Source: Paenibacillus sp. BK033
GTDB lineage: Bacteria > Bacillota > Bacilli > Paenibacillales > Paenibacillaceae
Direction: 5' to 3'
NCBI RefSeq assembly: GCF_004345425.1
Contig: NZ_SLVP01000002.1
Coordinates: 752,651-816,650, forward strand
DNA length: 64,000 bases
A program made the position numbers and the translations under genes. The notes under the pieces were generated by a model. It did no database searches. It saw nothing but the letters and a program-made list of their open reading frames with translations, and was not told where the DNA came from. Positions 45,462 through 53,998 of this stretch are shown piece after piece (the stretch's first letter is position 1; the number at the start of each line of letters is the position of its first letter).

Positions 45462-46095
45462 TTATGATGTGATACAGTGGTGTTGTCGGGCGATTACGTC
45501 ACCGGCAATATTGATGGGCTCACAGTCTTTCCGTCGCTTTCTCCGACAGCATGATCGTTGGACCGCATGCAGCGAGGGTCTCGTTAGATTATCCCTTTCC
45601 TCATCCAACACCTCATAAGCGGATCTCATTATGCTTAGCGGTGTTCGGAGCTCGCGCGATGCATCACCAGTGAACTGCTCCTGCCTTTGGAAAGCATTCG
45701 CGATCGGTTTCATCGCCCGGCCAGCTATCAAATAACCTGCAACTCCGCCAGATATAGCAGGACTAGTGCAAGCCCTGCAAACGCCCATCTTAAACCCTCC
45801 AATTCGAAATGTACGTCCATCCGCTCGAACATTATGGTAGTCATGAGCTGGCTTTTCGAGAACACTTGGCAATAGCGCATTCATAGAAAAAACCTCTTCT
45901 GCCACTTCATCATTTAAACCAGTTGGAGAGCCCAGCAGCTTTTGCAATTCTGACTTGTACTGACCGCTTAACGTCGTAAGCTGATTGTCCTCTGCCGTCG
46001 TCAGCATATTTTGTACCATCCATAGAGAAAAAACCGCAGTTATCATTAAGATAATACCTACGGTTAGAGAGAATTCGCGCGTTAGTCGTATTCAC
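45462..46095 (-). pseudogene. Ruined sensor histidine kinase
   Basis: Two frames (45910-46095 and 45462-46046) hold kinase fragments: an N-terminal membrane helix and sensor start, then a HAMP/HisKA-like part QEQFTGDASRELRTPLSIMR. The phospho-acceptor histidine of the H box is replaced by arginine (DASRELRTP), and the ATPase domain is absent. It cannot signal. Confidence 0.75.
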
Positions 46096-46230
46096 GTTTG
46101 TTTAAACATGCGTGCCCCCGTCCACTATCAGCCGATAACCCTACCCAATCTACGACAAGGTATCTTCGCTTAAGTTGATACTCGGTTAACTCACCAGCGT
46201 TTCATCGTCTTCTGCAAGCAAGACGCGCAT
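46096..46230 (-). pseudogene. Response-regulator N-terminal relic
   Basis: ATG 46228-46230 follows a near-perfect ribosome site (AGGAGGT). The first residues MRVLLAEDDETLVS are the beta1 and acidic pocket of a receiver domain, but a stop follows directly and later frames are littered with stops. It is the partner of the ruined kinase downstream; the regulator has lost ~200 residues. Confidence 0.7.
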
Positions 46231-46312
46231 GTTATCTTACCTCCTGCTATTTCATAGATCTTAAATATACCAATAAACTATGAAATGAGCATGAAAATAA
46301 GAAGATCCCCCA

Positions 46313-47104
46313 TTACTGATTAACAGCGACCTGCTGACTCTCCTCCATCTTTGCAGGGGTACCGCCTCGAAAGACAACGAGAAGCACAATCACAATCAAG
46401 AGTACTAGACTAACGAGTCCTTTGCTGTAACCAACACCGCCATGGCCTGGTGCCGCGGAAAGCCAATCCGCGAAGGACGCTCCCACAGGACGAGTCAAAA
46501 CATAAGCTATCCAGAAAGCTGTAATTTCTTTCAGATGAAACAGCCGATAACATAATGCGGGTATGAATAGCAAAGCAAAGAACATTATTCCGGAAGCTAA
46601 ATATCCCAAATGCATGCTGGAGGCTGTTAAGTCGCCTGCAGAAGTGCCGAGAGCGAATGTGGTCAGGACCGTCATCCAATAAAACACTTCTCTCCGGCGC
46701 GTGTTAATGCTATGAATCGATAAACTCTTCTCTTTCACATACCAAGTTCTGAAAATGACTGCAAGCGAGGCAATAAAAAATAGAGTTGAAGCCGTATTTC
46801 CCAAACCAGCTCGTATAACATCAGCTGCTGTAGTGCCAAATATGCTTACCATTATGACAACCAGCCAATACAGACTGGCGATATACTTTTTCGACTTGAA
46901 CTGGAGAACCATAGCTGCAACAAAAATCGCTACACTTATCGGCACGGAGAGGAATGGATTTAATTTTTCAAATAAAAAATCTGATGCCACTTCTCCAAGA
47001 CCAGTTGTAATTAGCTTCGTTATCCAGAAATACACCGTAATTTCAGGTACTTTTGCTAGCATCGTTGTAGCTTTTGGGTTAAATTCCGTTTTATAAGTGT
47101 ACAT
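46313..47104 (-). CDS. DUF347 membrane protein without extracytoplasmic domain
   Basis: A 263-residue paralog of the proteins at 41010 and 53999, with only the membrane part. Four DUF347 units are visible (VYFWITKLITTGLGE, LYWLVVIMVSIFGTT, FYWMTVLTTFALGTS, FWIAYVLTRPVGAS), then one last membrane segment and a short tail. It starts 10 bases after the preceding gene and is the last gene of the uppP-dedA operon. That link to lipid-carrier genes is the best functional clue; the family function is unknown. Confidence 0.85.
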   Translation of the reverse strand: MYTYKTEFNPKATTMLAKVPEITVYFWITKLITTGLGEVASDFLFEKLNPFLSVPISVAIFVAAMVLQFKSKKYIASLYWLVVIMVSIFGTTAADVIRAGLGNTASTLFFIASLAVIFRTWYVKEKSLSIHSINTRRREVFYWMTVLTTFALGTSAGDLTASSMHLGYLASGIMFFALLFIPALCYRLFHLKEITAFWIAYVLTRPVGASFADWLSAAPGHGGVGYSKGLVSLVLLIVIVLLVVFRGGTPAKMEESQQVAVNQ

Positions 47105-47114
47105 GCCTATCCCC

Positions 47115-47633
47115 TTATTTCTCAGATTGAGTACGACTCTTTATGAGCGTAATAATAGCCCCTGCAATTAATAGAGAGATGATTGCCCACTTAAGATTCC
47201 TAAACGGGCTAAAAAGGCTGCCCTTAGGAGAACTGGGATCTTTCGCACTCCGTTGAACTAAATCCGATTGCTTTATTGTAAAATCAATCCGATCCTCCTT
47301 ATCTTCGGTTAAATAACTAAACTGGATATCCGCTCTGTAATCGCCAACGCTTAGTTTAGGAGCTTTCATGAATTCGAGATTGTGTTCCTTTCCCGGCCCA
47401 ATAATAACATTATGCAAGGCAATGGAATGGCCGACATGCTTGTATCCATATTCATCTTGACTGGTATTATAAGCTCGATCCAATTGGACAGAAAGATCAC
47501 CGATCAATACCTTGGAGCTCGTATTCAATACCTTGATATAAATAACTGGTTCTCCACTGGGCGAGTAGTCATACTCATAATGCTCCATGATCAGATTAGA
47601 GGCTGATGCATGTATCGCCGGCGTATCCATCAA
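47115..47633 (-). CDS. Membrane-anchored protein with extracytoplasmic beta domain
   Basis: A 172-residue protein. The first ~125 residues look like an all-beta immunoglobulin-like domain (IYIKVLNTSSKVLIGDLSVQLDR…YRADIQFSYLTE). One membrane segment follows near 146-164 and a short basic tail (KSRTQSEK). There is no N-terminal signal peptide, so it is either tail-anchored or its true start lies elsewhere. Its ATG overlaps the dedA stop (ATGA), so it is translationally coupled to dedA. No family is recognised. Confidence 0.75.
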   Translation of the reverse strand: MMDTPAIHASASNLIMEHYEYDYSPSGEPVIYIKVLNTSSKVLIGDLSVQLDRAYNTSQDEYGYKHVGHSIALHNVIIGPGKEHNLEFMKAPKLSVGDYRADIQFSYLTEDKEDRIDFTIKQSDLVQRSAKDPSSPKGSLFSPFRNLKWAIISLLIAGAIITLIKSRTQSEK

Positions 47634-48241
47634 ACTCTCTTCCGTTTCTTAATAAGGAGCCAATACGCAAGTAGTCCAACAACTACTATCGCAACAGCAT
47701 AACTGATCGGATGCATGTAACTCTCCAATACATCCGCATTCGCTCCCCATTTATAACCCGCATAGGCCAATGCAATATTCCATGGAATACAGCCTAAAAA
47801 AGTATATAGCAGAAAAGTAGAGAACCTCATCTTTGCTATGCCCGCTGGCAAGGATATGAAAGTTCGGATAAAAGGAAGGTTTCTGGTAAAGAATACGCTC
47901 ATTGCACCATATCGGGTAAACCACTTCTCGGCTTGATCAAGATGCGAGTTTCTAAAGAGCACATATTTCCCGTACTTATTAAGTATTTTCCTTCCGCCAA
48001 GAGATCCAACATGGTAAGCAATTATTGATCCAAGAACATTTCCGAGTACACCTGCGACGACCACCTCCTGCCATGATATCGTACCGTTAGCAGCAGAGAG
48101 ACCCCCGCTTAATAAAATGACTTCACTCGGAATAGGTATACAAGCACTTTCCAGGACCATACCGATAAATATGCCGTAGAGGCCAATCGCATCAATTAGT
48201 TGGACCGCTATATTTGAGATCCAATCAATAATACTCTGCAT
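47630..48241 (-). CDS. DedA-family membrane protein
   Basis: A 203-residue DedA protein. Family marks: PIPSEVILLSGG near residue 37, the GNVLGSIIAYHVG segment, and RNLPFIRTFISLPAGIAKM near 120-138. DedA proteins are lipid scramblases or flippases; some members in Gram-positive bacteria return undecaprenyl phosphate across the membrane. Placement directly after uppP, which makes undecaprenyl phosphate on the outer face, supports that role here (inference). The gap to uppP is 37 bases. Confidence 0.92.
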   Translation of the reverse strand: MQSIIDWISNIAVQLIDAIGLYGIFIGMVLESACIPIPSEVILLSGGLSAANGTISWQEVVVAGVLGNVLGSIIAYHVGSLGGRKILNKYGKYVLFRNSHLDQAEKWFTRYGAMSVFFTRNLPFIRTFISLPAGIAKMRFSTFLLYTFLGCIPWNIALAYAGYKWGANADVLESYMHPISYAVAIVVVGLLAYWLLIKKRKRV

Positions 48242-48278
48242 ATCTCTTATAACTCCTTTCCAAGCTATAAATGAAGCA

Positions 48279-49103
48279 TCAGTTCCCTGTGACCACTAGA
48301 TATACCAGGAATACCGCTGCGAGCACAAATCGGTAATAAGCAAAAGGAGCAAGCTTGAAGCGTTCAAGAAGCTTTAAAAAAGTAATTACTGCAAGCAAGG
48401 CCACTACAAAGGCTACAATAAAACCGGTGATAAAGAACACGGCATCCGATGCCGTTAATGTATCGTAGCTTTTCAATAACTCGAATCCGCTTGCTGCTAC
48501 CATCATTGGAATCGCAATAAGAAAAGAAAAATTTGTTGCCGCTCTATACCCCACTCCGGACAGTAAACCTCCCGCTATCGTTGCTCCCGAACGAGAGAAG
48601 CCCGGCCACAGCGCTAGACATTGAAATAATCCGATATATACAGCTTGCCTATAAGTAATCTGATCAACGCCTTCTGATTGAACGGCAGCTTGTCTACGCT
48701 CTCCAAACAACATAAAAATGCCGCCAAGTACTAGCCCTATAAGTACCGTGTATGAGGAGAATAAATAGGAGGTAATAAAAGAATGCAGGAGCAAACCTAA
48801 TATCATCGCAGGCAGACACGCAAGAATAACGTGAATAAGATTTAGTTTACCTGATGCTTGAGTCTGACTTTCTCCATAGGAGAATCGGCTAACGCCAAGT
48901 AAGCTTAAAATCCTGCGCCAATAAATAACAGCAACCGCCAGGATAGCGCCCAGCTGTATAATAATTTCAAAGGTATCTGCCTTGTCTCCCGTAAAATCCA
49001 ACAACTTCCCAGTCAATATCAAATGCCCCGTTGAAGACACCGGAAGAAATTCAGTTAGTCCTTCTATGATTCCCTGAACAACGGCTGTTAGTATATTTTG
49101 CAT
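48279..49103 (-). CDS. uppP: Undecaprenyl-diphosphatase
   Basis: A 274-residue UppP/BacA enzyme with about eight membrane segments and both signature motifs: GLTEFLPVSSTGHLIL (residues ~14-29) and GFSRSGATIAGG (~168-179). It removes a phosphate from undecaprenyl diphosphate to recycle the carrier for peptidoglycan and teichoic acid, and its overexpression gives bacitracin resistance. It is first in a four-gene operon with dedA, a membrane-anchored protein and a DUF347 protein. The promoter carries a four-hexamer operator (49176-49214) directly upstream. Confidence 0.95.
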   Translation of the reverse strand: MQNILTAVVQGIIEGLTEFLPVSSTGHLILTGKLLDFTGDKADTFEIIIQLGAILAVAVIYWRRILSLLGVSRFSYGESQTQASGKLNLIHVILACLPAMILGLLLHSFITSYLFSSYTVLIGLVLGGIFMLFGERRQAAVQSEGVDQITYRQAVYIGLFQCLALWPGFSRSGATIAGGLLSGVGYRAATNFSFLIAIPMMVAASGFELLKSYDTLTASDAVFFITGFIVAFVVALLAVITFLKLLERFKLAPFAYYRFVLAAVFLVYLVVTGN

Positions 49104-49175
49104 AATGCTGGCAACTTCCCCTCTTCCAATTTTCTATTTATCCTTAAGTGGACGTACCTTACTTTAAAATTCAAT

Positions 49176-49214
49176 TCTCAACGAGCTGTGAAAATCCGAT
49201 TAAATTTTTATTAA
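49176..49214 (-). promoter_or_regulatory. Four-hexamer operator upstream of uppP
   Basis: Minus-strand hexamers TTAATA (49209-49214), TTAATC (49198-49203), TTCACA (49187-49192) and TTGAGA (49176-49181) have exactly 5 bases between them. A moderate -10 (TAAAGT) follows after 9 bases. Confidence 0.65.
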
Positions 49215-49235
49215 TTATTATGAAGTAAAATAAAA

Positions 49236-49260
49236 AAGTCTGATCATTGGATCAGACTTT
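49236..49260 (-). terminator. Terminator of the glycosyltransferase-MFS-kinase-regulator operon
   Basis: AAGTCTGATC (49236-49245) and GATCAGACTT (49250-49259) form a perfect 10-bp stem with a T6 run on the minus strand, directly after the response-regulator stop codon. It separates this operon from uppP. Confidence 0.9.
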
Positions 49261-49947
49261 TCATCCTTTGCAGCGGTAACCTGCTCCCCATAATGTCTCG
49301 ATATATTCGGGATTTGCAGAATCTTTTTCAATTTTCTCGCGAATTTTACGGATATGCACGGTCACCGTCTGTATATCACCAAGAGCATCTACTCCCCATA
49401 TCCGCTCAAAAAGATGCTCTTTGCTGAAAACCTTATTCGGATGGGTCGCAAGGAAATACAACAAGTCAAATTCCTTGGTCGTTAGTACGGCTTCCTCATT
49501 ATTAACGAAAACCTTTCGGGTATCCGCATCAATGGCTAAATCCCGGATCTGAATGATATTATTAATATCTTTAAGACCAACTAGCCGCTTATATCTCTCA
49601 AGGTGTGCCTTTACCCTAGCAACTAATTCAGCAGGTTTGAACGGTTTCGTAATATAATCATCAGCGCCGATTCCGAGTCCTCTAATCACATCGATATCTT
49701 CATGGCGTGAAGTTACAATCAGAATGGGGATGTCCAGTTTCTCTCGAATTTTCTTGCACACCTCAAACCCGTTTATCTTTGGGAGCATCAAATCAAGGAT
49801 GACCAAGTCATAAATACCCGAGAGGCACATCGCTAAACCGGCTTCGCCATCCGCAGCTATCTGGACTTCGTACCCGTTAATCTCCAAATAATCCCGCTGT
49901 AGTTCTGAGATAGTCGTATCGTCCTCAATAACAAGAATGCTTTTCAT
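49261..49947 (-). CDS. OmpR-family response regulator
   Basis: A 228-residue regulator with a receiver (acidic pocket E8-D10, phospho-acceptor D52 in LVILDLMLPK, K in ITKPF) and a C-terminal winged helix (VLTTKEFDLLYFLA…VTVHIRKIREKIE). It follows its kinase (48-base gap), the reverse of the common regulator-first order. A decayed partial copy of this gene lies at 57558-57750. It is a candidate for the protein that binds the four-hexamer arrays, including the one in front of its own operon; PhoP is the alternative. Confidence 0.92.
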   Translation of the reverse strand: MKSILVIEDDTTISELQRDYLEINGYEVQIAADGEAGLAMCLSGIYDLVILDLMLPKINGFEVCKKIREKLDIPILIVTSRHEDIDVIRGLGIGADDYITKPFKPAELVARVKAHLERYKRLVGLKDINNIIQIRDLAIDADTRKVFVNNEEAVLTTKEFDLLYFLATHPNKVFSKEHLFERIWGVDALGDIQTVTVHIRKIREKIEKDSANPEYIETLWGAGYRCKG

Positions 49948-49995
49948 TCGTTATTCCTCATTCCCATAGTGGATAGGCATACCATGTAAATCTCC

Positions 49996-51447
49996 TTATG
50001 AACTTTTAGGAATACTTATGGTCATCTTCGTGCCTACACCTTCCGTGCTTTCTGCAGAAATACTCCCATTATGCTCAAGGACAATACGTTTGGCAATGGC
50101 TAAGCCCAATCCATTCCCTGTTATTTCGGAATTACGAGAAAGATCAGCTCGGTAAAAGCGATCAAAAATATAGGGCAAGGCTGAATCAGGAATTCCACTT
50201 CCATTATCCTCTATCGTCAAGTTCAAATTGGATTGGCTAATCGATGCAACCAATTGAATGATTTTCTCTTCTTTGTTCATATACTTCAAGCTGTTCTGGA
50301 TAATATTCTCTAATACTCTACGAAAGGACTTGCGGTCTACTTTCATTTCAATGGAATCGATGATTTGAATATTGAAAAGCAGACTAATCCCCTCTTTTTC
50401 CAGTTCAAATGCCAACTCCTCAATCCAATCTGCCAAAAAGGCCTTCACATTCACCGTCTCAAATACAAAGGTCATTCGATTAAGATCAAGCTTTGAATAT
50501 AAAAAGAGCTCATCAATTAACCTGTCCATTTCAGCTGCTTTGTTAGAAATTGTCCGAAGATACTTCTCCGTTTTTTCCAAAGACAAGGCAACCCCCTCTA
50601 TCAGTCCATCCACATATCCTCTAATAGACGTAATCGGAGTTTTCAAGTCATGAGATATATTAATGATTAGTTCCTTACGATTATTTTCAAACTGCTCTTG
50701 CACACGAAACGAATGTAAAAGCTGTGTTCTTAATTTTTCAAAGACCACGCCTAATTGCCCGATTTCATCCTTGCCATGGACGATGACAGGATCGTTAAGA
50801 TTGCCTTCCGTAAAAGAGAGTGCTGAGCGTCGCAGTGACATTATTGGCCTGATAATGCGTCTAGACATGTACAAAGTCAGTAGAACATTAGTTAACACTA
50901 ATACGACAATGACTGCTCCCAGAAGATAGGGGGCATATTTTTTAGAAAAATAAACGATGGGGTCTACCTTTGTGATTATATATAAATCTATAGCTTTGTT
51001 CTGGATATGGAACGCATAACCAACATAATGATAATAATCATTGTTTCCATATGACTTAGTACGCGAAACCGATCTTAGGTCATTATTATGAATGGATGTT
51101 AGTTTGGATAAAAGAATGGCTTTCGTACGGAGTTCATCCGAAACATAAATCATTTGTTCATCTGTTCGAATCAATAAATAGGTCTGCTTAGATGAAAGCT
51201 GAGAAGACAATCGATTCACATAATTCCGGTCGAGCAACAAATCAGGATTTTGTTCGATGGACTGTTTAATAAGGCGATGGTAGTCCTCTTCTTCAAAACC
51301 TTCTATATTAGTTTCATAAATCATCCGAATATCATGCAAATCGCCTTTAAAAATAATGACGAGCAGAATAGAAGTAACTATTAACGTTAGCAAAGGTACA
51401 ACTAACATAATCAAATACGAAAATAATAATTTTAGACGTATGGACAT
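49996..51447 (-). CDS. Sensor histidine kinase
   Basis: A 483-residue kinase. Membrane segments at ~9-33 and ~173-195 enclose a ~140-residue extracytoplasmic sensor. A HAMP domain (~196-250), HisKA with H266 (NISHDLKTP) and HATPase_c with ENIIQNSLKY (N box), IEDNGSGI (G1), DRFYRADLSR (F) and GNGLGLAIAK (G2) follow. It lies 43 bases after the MFS gene and before the regulator, in one operon with a glycolipid glycosyltransferase and flippase, so it may sense envelope or lipid status (inference). Confidence 0.92.
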   Translation of the reverse strand: MSIRLKLLFSYLIMLVVPLLTLIVTSILLVIIFKGDLHDIRMIYETNIEGFEEEDYHRLIKQSIEQNPDLLLDRNYVNRLSSQLSSKQTYLLIRTDEQMIYVSDELRTKAILLSKLTSIHNNDLRSVSRTKSYGNNDYYHYVGYAFHIQNKAIDLYIITKVDPIVYFSKKYAPYLLGAVIVVLVLTNVLLTLYMSRRIIRPIMSLRRSALSFTEGNLNDPVIVHGKDEIGQLGVVFEKLRTQLLHSFRVQEQFENNRKELIINISHDLKTPITSIRGYVDGLIEGVALSLEKTEKYLRTISNKAAEMDRLIDELFLYSKLDLNRMTFVFETVNVKAFLADWIEELAFELEKEGISLLFNIQIIDSIEMKVDRKSFRRVLENIIQNSLKYMNKEEKIIQLVASISQSNLNLTIEDNGSGIPDSALPYIFDRFYRADLSRNSEITGNGLGLAIAKRIVLEHNGSISAESTEGVGTKMTISIPKSS

Positions 51448-51490
51448 GGGCGATTCTCCTTATAGTCCGGTTTATCGCTTACTTACCTTT

Positions 51491-52669
51491 TCATGCATTT
51501 TGAGACGTATACCTAAATACTTTAGAAGGCATAAAAAAATACATGATGCTGATCATTCCAAACATTACAGCACTAACAATAAACGGCGTATCTATACTCC
51601 CGTAAACATACAAAAAGCTGCCTATTAACGGTCCTACCACTACACCGAAGCCTTCAATGGTTGACAGCAATCCCCATCCCGTTCCGGAAGCATCCATAGG
51701 TACATGTCTGGACATTAGTGCATTCCAAGCGGGCAACAGCATTGCATAGGAGGCACCCATCACTATGACAACAACCAACGACATATAAAAGGAGTCTACT
51801 CCTGTAAATGCATAAAGAGATATAGCAAACAATCCGAATCCACTAATCAGAAACCACCGGCTTCCCGATGCATCGAACCATTTCCCCATTGGGACTAATA
51901 AGAGAATTACACTCGCCCCTCCAAGTATCATAATAATGGATAGTTCCGTGTGAGTCAGGGAAAGTCGGTTTGCAGCAAAAACATTCAGAAAAGGGACAAC
52001 CATGCCAGCACCAGTCGTTTGTAATATAATGGCCGGCAAGATAAAGGGATTCACTCTAATATATGCCGTTACCTGTTTAAGATAAGGGACTATGGACTGC
52101 GGGGATGCTCCCTTACTCTCGACCCTTTTATGCAGATGATTGAAAGCACCGGCTAACCATCCCAGAACTAATGCAAGGATAAGCACCAGGACACTGTAGT
52201 TCCATCCCAAGTCTAGAACTAAATTAAATAACACTGGTCCTAATCCCAGTCCTGCCATCCAGAATACATAAATAAATCCGGCTTGTTTTGCTCTGTTCTC
52301 CCCTTTTACTTGCTTCATGCTAATCAGCCAAATCGGTGATAAGCCTATCCCAAGTAGAGCGGAAGATAAAAATATCTGCATTTCTGATTTTGCGAGTATT
52401 ATCAGAAACATACCAACTGCGGCAAGTAAGAAACCAAGATGTAAAATAGCCCGGTATCCGTATCGATCAATCATGTAACCGATATAAATTTTACATAAGC
52501 TATCTACAAGATAGTGGACCGAAACAGCTATCCCTACTACGGATATTGAAATGCCCAGCCTCTCTTCTACCAGATTGGGAAGAAAAGCAACCAAATACGC
52601 TCCCCTTAGAAATTCTGTAAACAAAAGCAATAATGCTATTGAAAATAGGGAATCCCCAGACTTATGCAT
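51491..52669 (-). CDS. MFS transporter, LtaA-like glycolipid flippase candidate
   Basis: A 392-residue Major Facilitator protein with 12 predicted membrane segments and the A-like motif GYMIDRYGYR in the first cytoplasmic loop. It overlaps the end of the upstream glycosyltransferase gene by 8 bases, a tight coupling. In Staphylococcus the UgtP/YpfP glycosyltransferase is encoded next to the MFS flippase LtaA, which turns the diglucosyl-diacylglycerol anchor across the membrane. The same pairing here suggests the same job. That assignment rests on gene order, not on a recognised LtaA motif; a drug efflux pump is the alternative. Confidence 0.8.
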   Translation of the reverse strand: MHKSGDSLFSIALLLLFTEFLRGAYLVAFLPNLVEERLGISISVVGIAVSVHYLVDSLCKIYIGYMIDRYGYRAILHLGFLLAAVGMFLIILAKSEMQIFLSSALLGIGLSPIWLISMKQVKGENRAKQAGFIYVFWMAGLGLGPVLFNLVLDLGWNYSVLVLILALVLGWLAGAFNHLHKRVESKGASPQSIVPYLKQVTAYIRVNPFILPAIILQTTGAGMVVPFLNVFAANRLSLTHTELSIIMILGGASVILLLVPMGKWFDASGSRWFLISGFGLFAISLYAFTGVDSFYMSLVVVIVMGASYAMLLPAWNALMSRHVPMDASGTGWGLLSTIEGFGVVVGPLIGSFLYVYGSIDTPFIVSAVMFGMISIMYFFMPSKVFRYTSQNA

Positions 52670-53831
52670 GGATTTGCGCTGCCTTTCTTTCGTTTACCGT
52701 CCATTCCGACCCCTTTTCCACTAAGCCAGTTAGCTTTAAAGCTTCTTCTACAATACGCATGGAGGATTGTTTAAAGCATACGGATGCAGACGCTTGTTTC
52801 ATGTTCCTGTTCCTATTAAGATTTAATGCACTATATAACTCTCTTGTTAAGGAATATTTGTCATTGGCAATACCTAATACACCTAGACCTGATAAAAATT
52901 GTGCGTTTCCTTCTTCTTGTCCAGGTATAGGTTGAAAAACAATGGTTGGAAGATTCTTAACTAATGCTTCCGTTAACGTAATTCCGCCTGCTTTAGAGAT
53001 TAAGCAGTCGGATATGGTCATGAGCTCATGTACTTTATCTGTATAACCGATAACATGGATTCTTTTCTCATTATAGTACTCTCTCTCTAATCGTTTTCTT
53101 AGCTTTTTGTTTTTACCACAAACAACAATGAGGTCACTAGTTGTCACTTCCCGCACAGTACTTATCATTAATTTTAAAGATCGCTGAACCCCATATGCTC
53201 CTGCCATAAGAAGTACGCGAGATCGGTCTGGTTCAAATCCCCATATATCGCAAATAGCAGCTTTATCCTCTTTGTCAAAAAATTTTGAATGAACAGGAAT
53301 TCCTGTAACAGAAATCTTATGTTCAGGGACGCCTGCTGCCAGCATTTGCGCTTTAATTGTATCGCTCCCCACGCAGTAATGACTTGTATTCTCATGCAAC
53401 CAGCGACTGTGCAGTACATAGTCCGTTATAACCGTAAGGGTTGGAACACCTTGACCAGATTGAAATTTTAGTTCGTCTGCAGTCAGATAAGGAAAAGTAT
53501 GAATGATTAATTCCGGTTTTTCTGAATTCCATTCTTCGAGCATCTTCTTCTTACCGAAGGAATGATAAATATGATTTGAAACTCGACTTTGCTTCGTGCT
53601 ATTGGTTAGAGTATAAAACCATCCATATCCTTTAGGTGCATAGCTGCTGCTTTTTAAGTAAAGCCACCTTGAAGCAGAATTAATACGAGGATGCGTTAAT
53701 TCTAACAAGTCAATCAGTTGTATATTGTTATACCCTAAAGCTGTAAATGACTCTAACAACGCTCTTGCCGCTTTGATATGACCATCACCAAATGAAGCAT
53801 AAATAATCATAATTTTCGAGTTTGGTTTCAT
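52662..53831 (-). CDS. UgtP/MGDG-synthase-like diacylglycerol glycosyltransferase
   Basis: A 389-residue GT28-type (GT-B fold) enzyme of the monogalactosyl/glucosyl-diacylglycerol synthase family. Marks are YASFGDGH near residue 11, the lipid-acceptor region around VTDYVLHSRWLH, GIPVHSKF near 175 and the nucleotide-sugar site SKAGGITLTEAL near 285. It adds hexose to diacylglycerol at the inner membrane face, giving glycolipid for membranes and lipoteichoic acid anchors. It is first in an operon with an LtaA-like MFS protein and a two-component system. The promoter has a Pho-box-like four-hexamer array. Phosphate limitation is a known trigger for replacing phospholipid by glycolipid. GGAG precedes the ATG. 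Confidence 0.88.
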   Translation of the reverse strand: MKPNSKIMIIYASFGDGHIKAARALLESFTALGYNNIQLIDLLELTHPRINSASRWLYLKSSSYAPKGYGWFYTLTNSTKQSRVSNHIYHSFGKKKMLEEWNSEKPELIIHTFPYLTADELKFQSGQGVPTLTVITDYVLHSRWLHENTSHYCVGSDTIKAQMLAAGVPEHKISVTGIPVHSKFFDKEDKAAICDIWGFEPDRSRVLLMAGAYGVQRSLKLMISTVREVTTSDLIVVCGKNKKLRKRLEREYYNEKRIHVIGYTDKVHELMTISDCLISKAGGITLTEALVKNLPTIVFQPIPGQEEGNAQFLSGLGVLGIANDKYSLTRELYSALNLNRNRNMKQASASVCFKQSSMRIVEEALKLTGLVEKGSEWTVNERKAAQIHA

Positions 53832-53856
53832 ATCTCCGACTCCTTCTTTTAGATCA

Positions 53857-53910
53857 AATATAAGGACTAAATCTAAAGTGACTGTGAAGGCCTTATTAAC
53901 AGTTTCTTAA
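53857..53910 (-). promoter_or_regulatory. Four-hexamer operator and -10 of the glycosyltransferase operon
   Basis: Minus-strand TTAAGA (53905-53910), TTAATA (53894-53899), TTCACA (53883-53888) and TTTAGA (53872-53877) are separated by 5 bases each. TATATT (53857-53862) follows 9 bases later as -10. TTCACA and TTAATA fit the TT(A/T/C)A(C/T)A Pho-box unit. Confidence 0.65.
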
Positions 53911-53952
53911 TTAATATTTCCTAGAAGTGTCCTCACAGATAAAGAGAACAAC

Positions 53953-53984
53953 AAAAGCCCAAGGAATACTAGATCCCTCAGGCT
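53953..53984 (-). terminator. Imperfect terminator after the DUF347 gene
   Basis: AGCC and AGG on one side pair with CCT and GGCT on the other, with a TG/TG mismatch between; the minus strand ends GGGCTTTTGTTG. It lies 15 bases after the stop at 53999. Confidence 0.5.
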
Positions 53985-53998
53985 GTATGTTCAATACC

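Noticed and set aside
45462..46046. A functional histidine kinase gene
   Set aside because: The H-box histidine is arginine, the ATPase domain is missing and the upstream part is in another frame.
49261..51447. Calling this pair PhoP/PhoR outright because of the Pho-like boxes
   Set aside because: The sequences show only generic OmpR/EnvZ-type features, and the gene order and neighbours differ from phoPR. The regulator of the boxes remains open.
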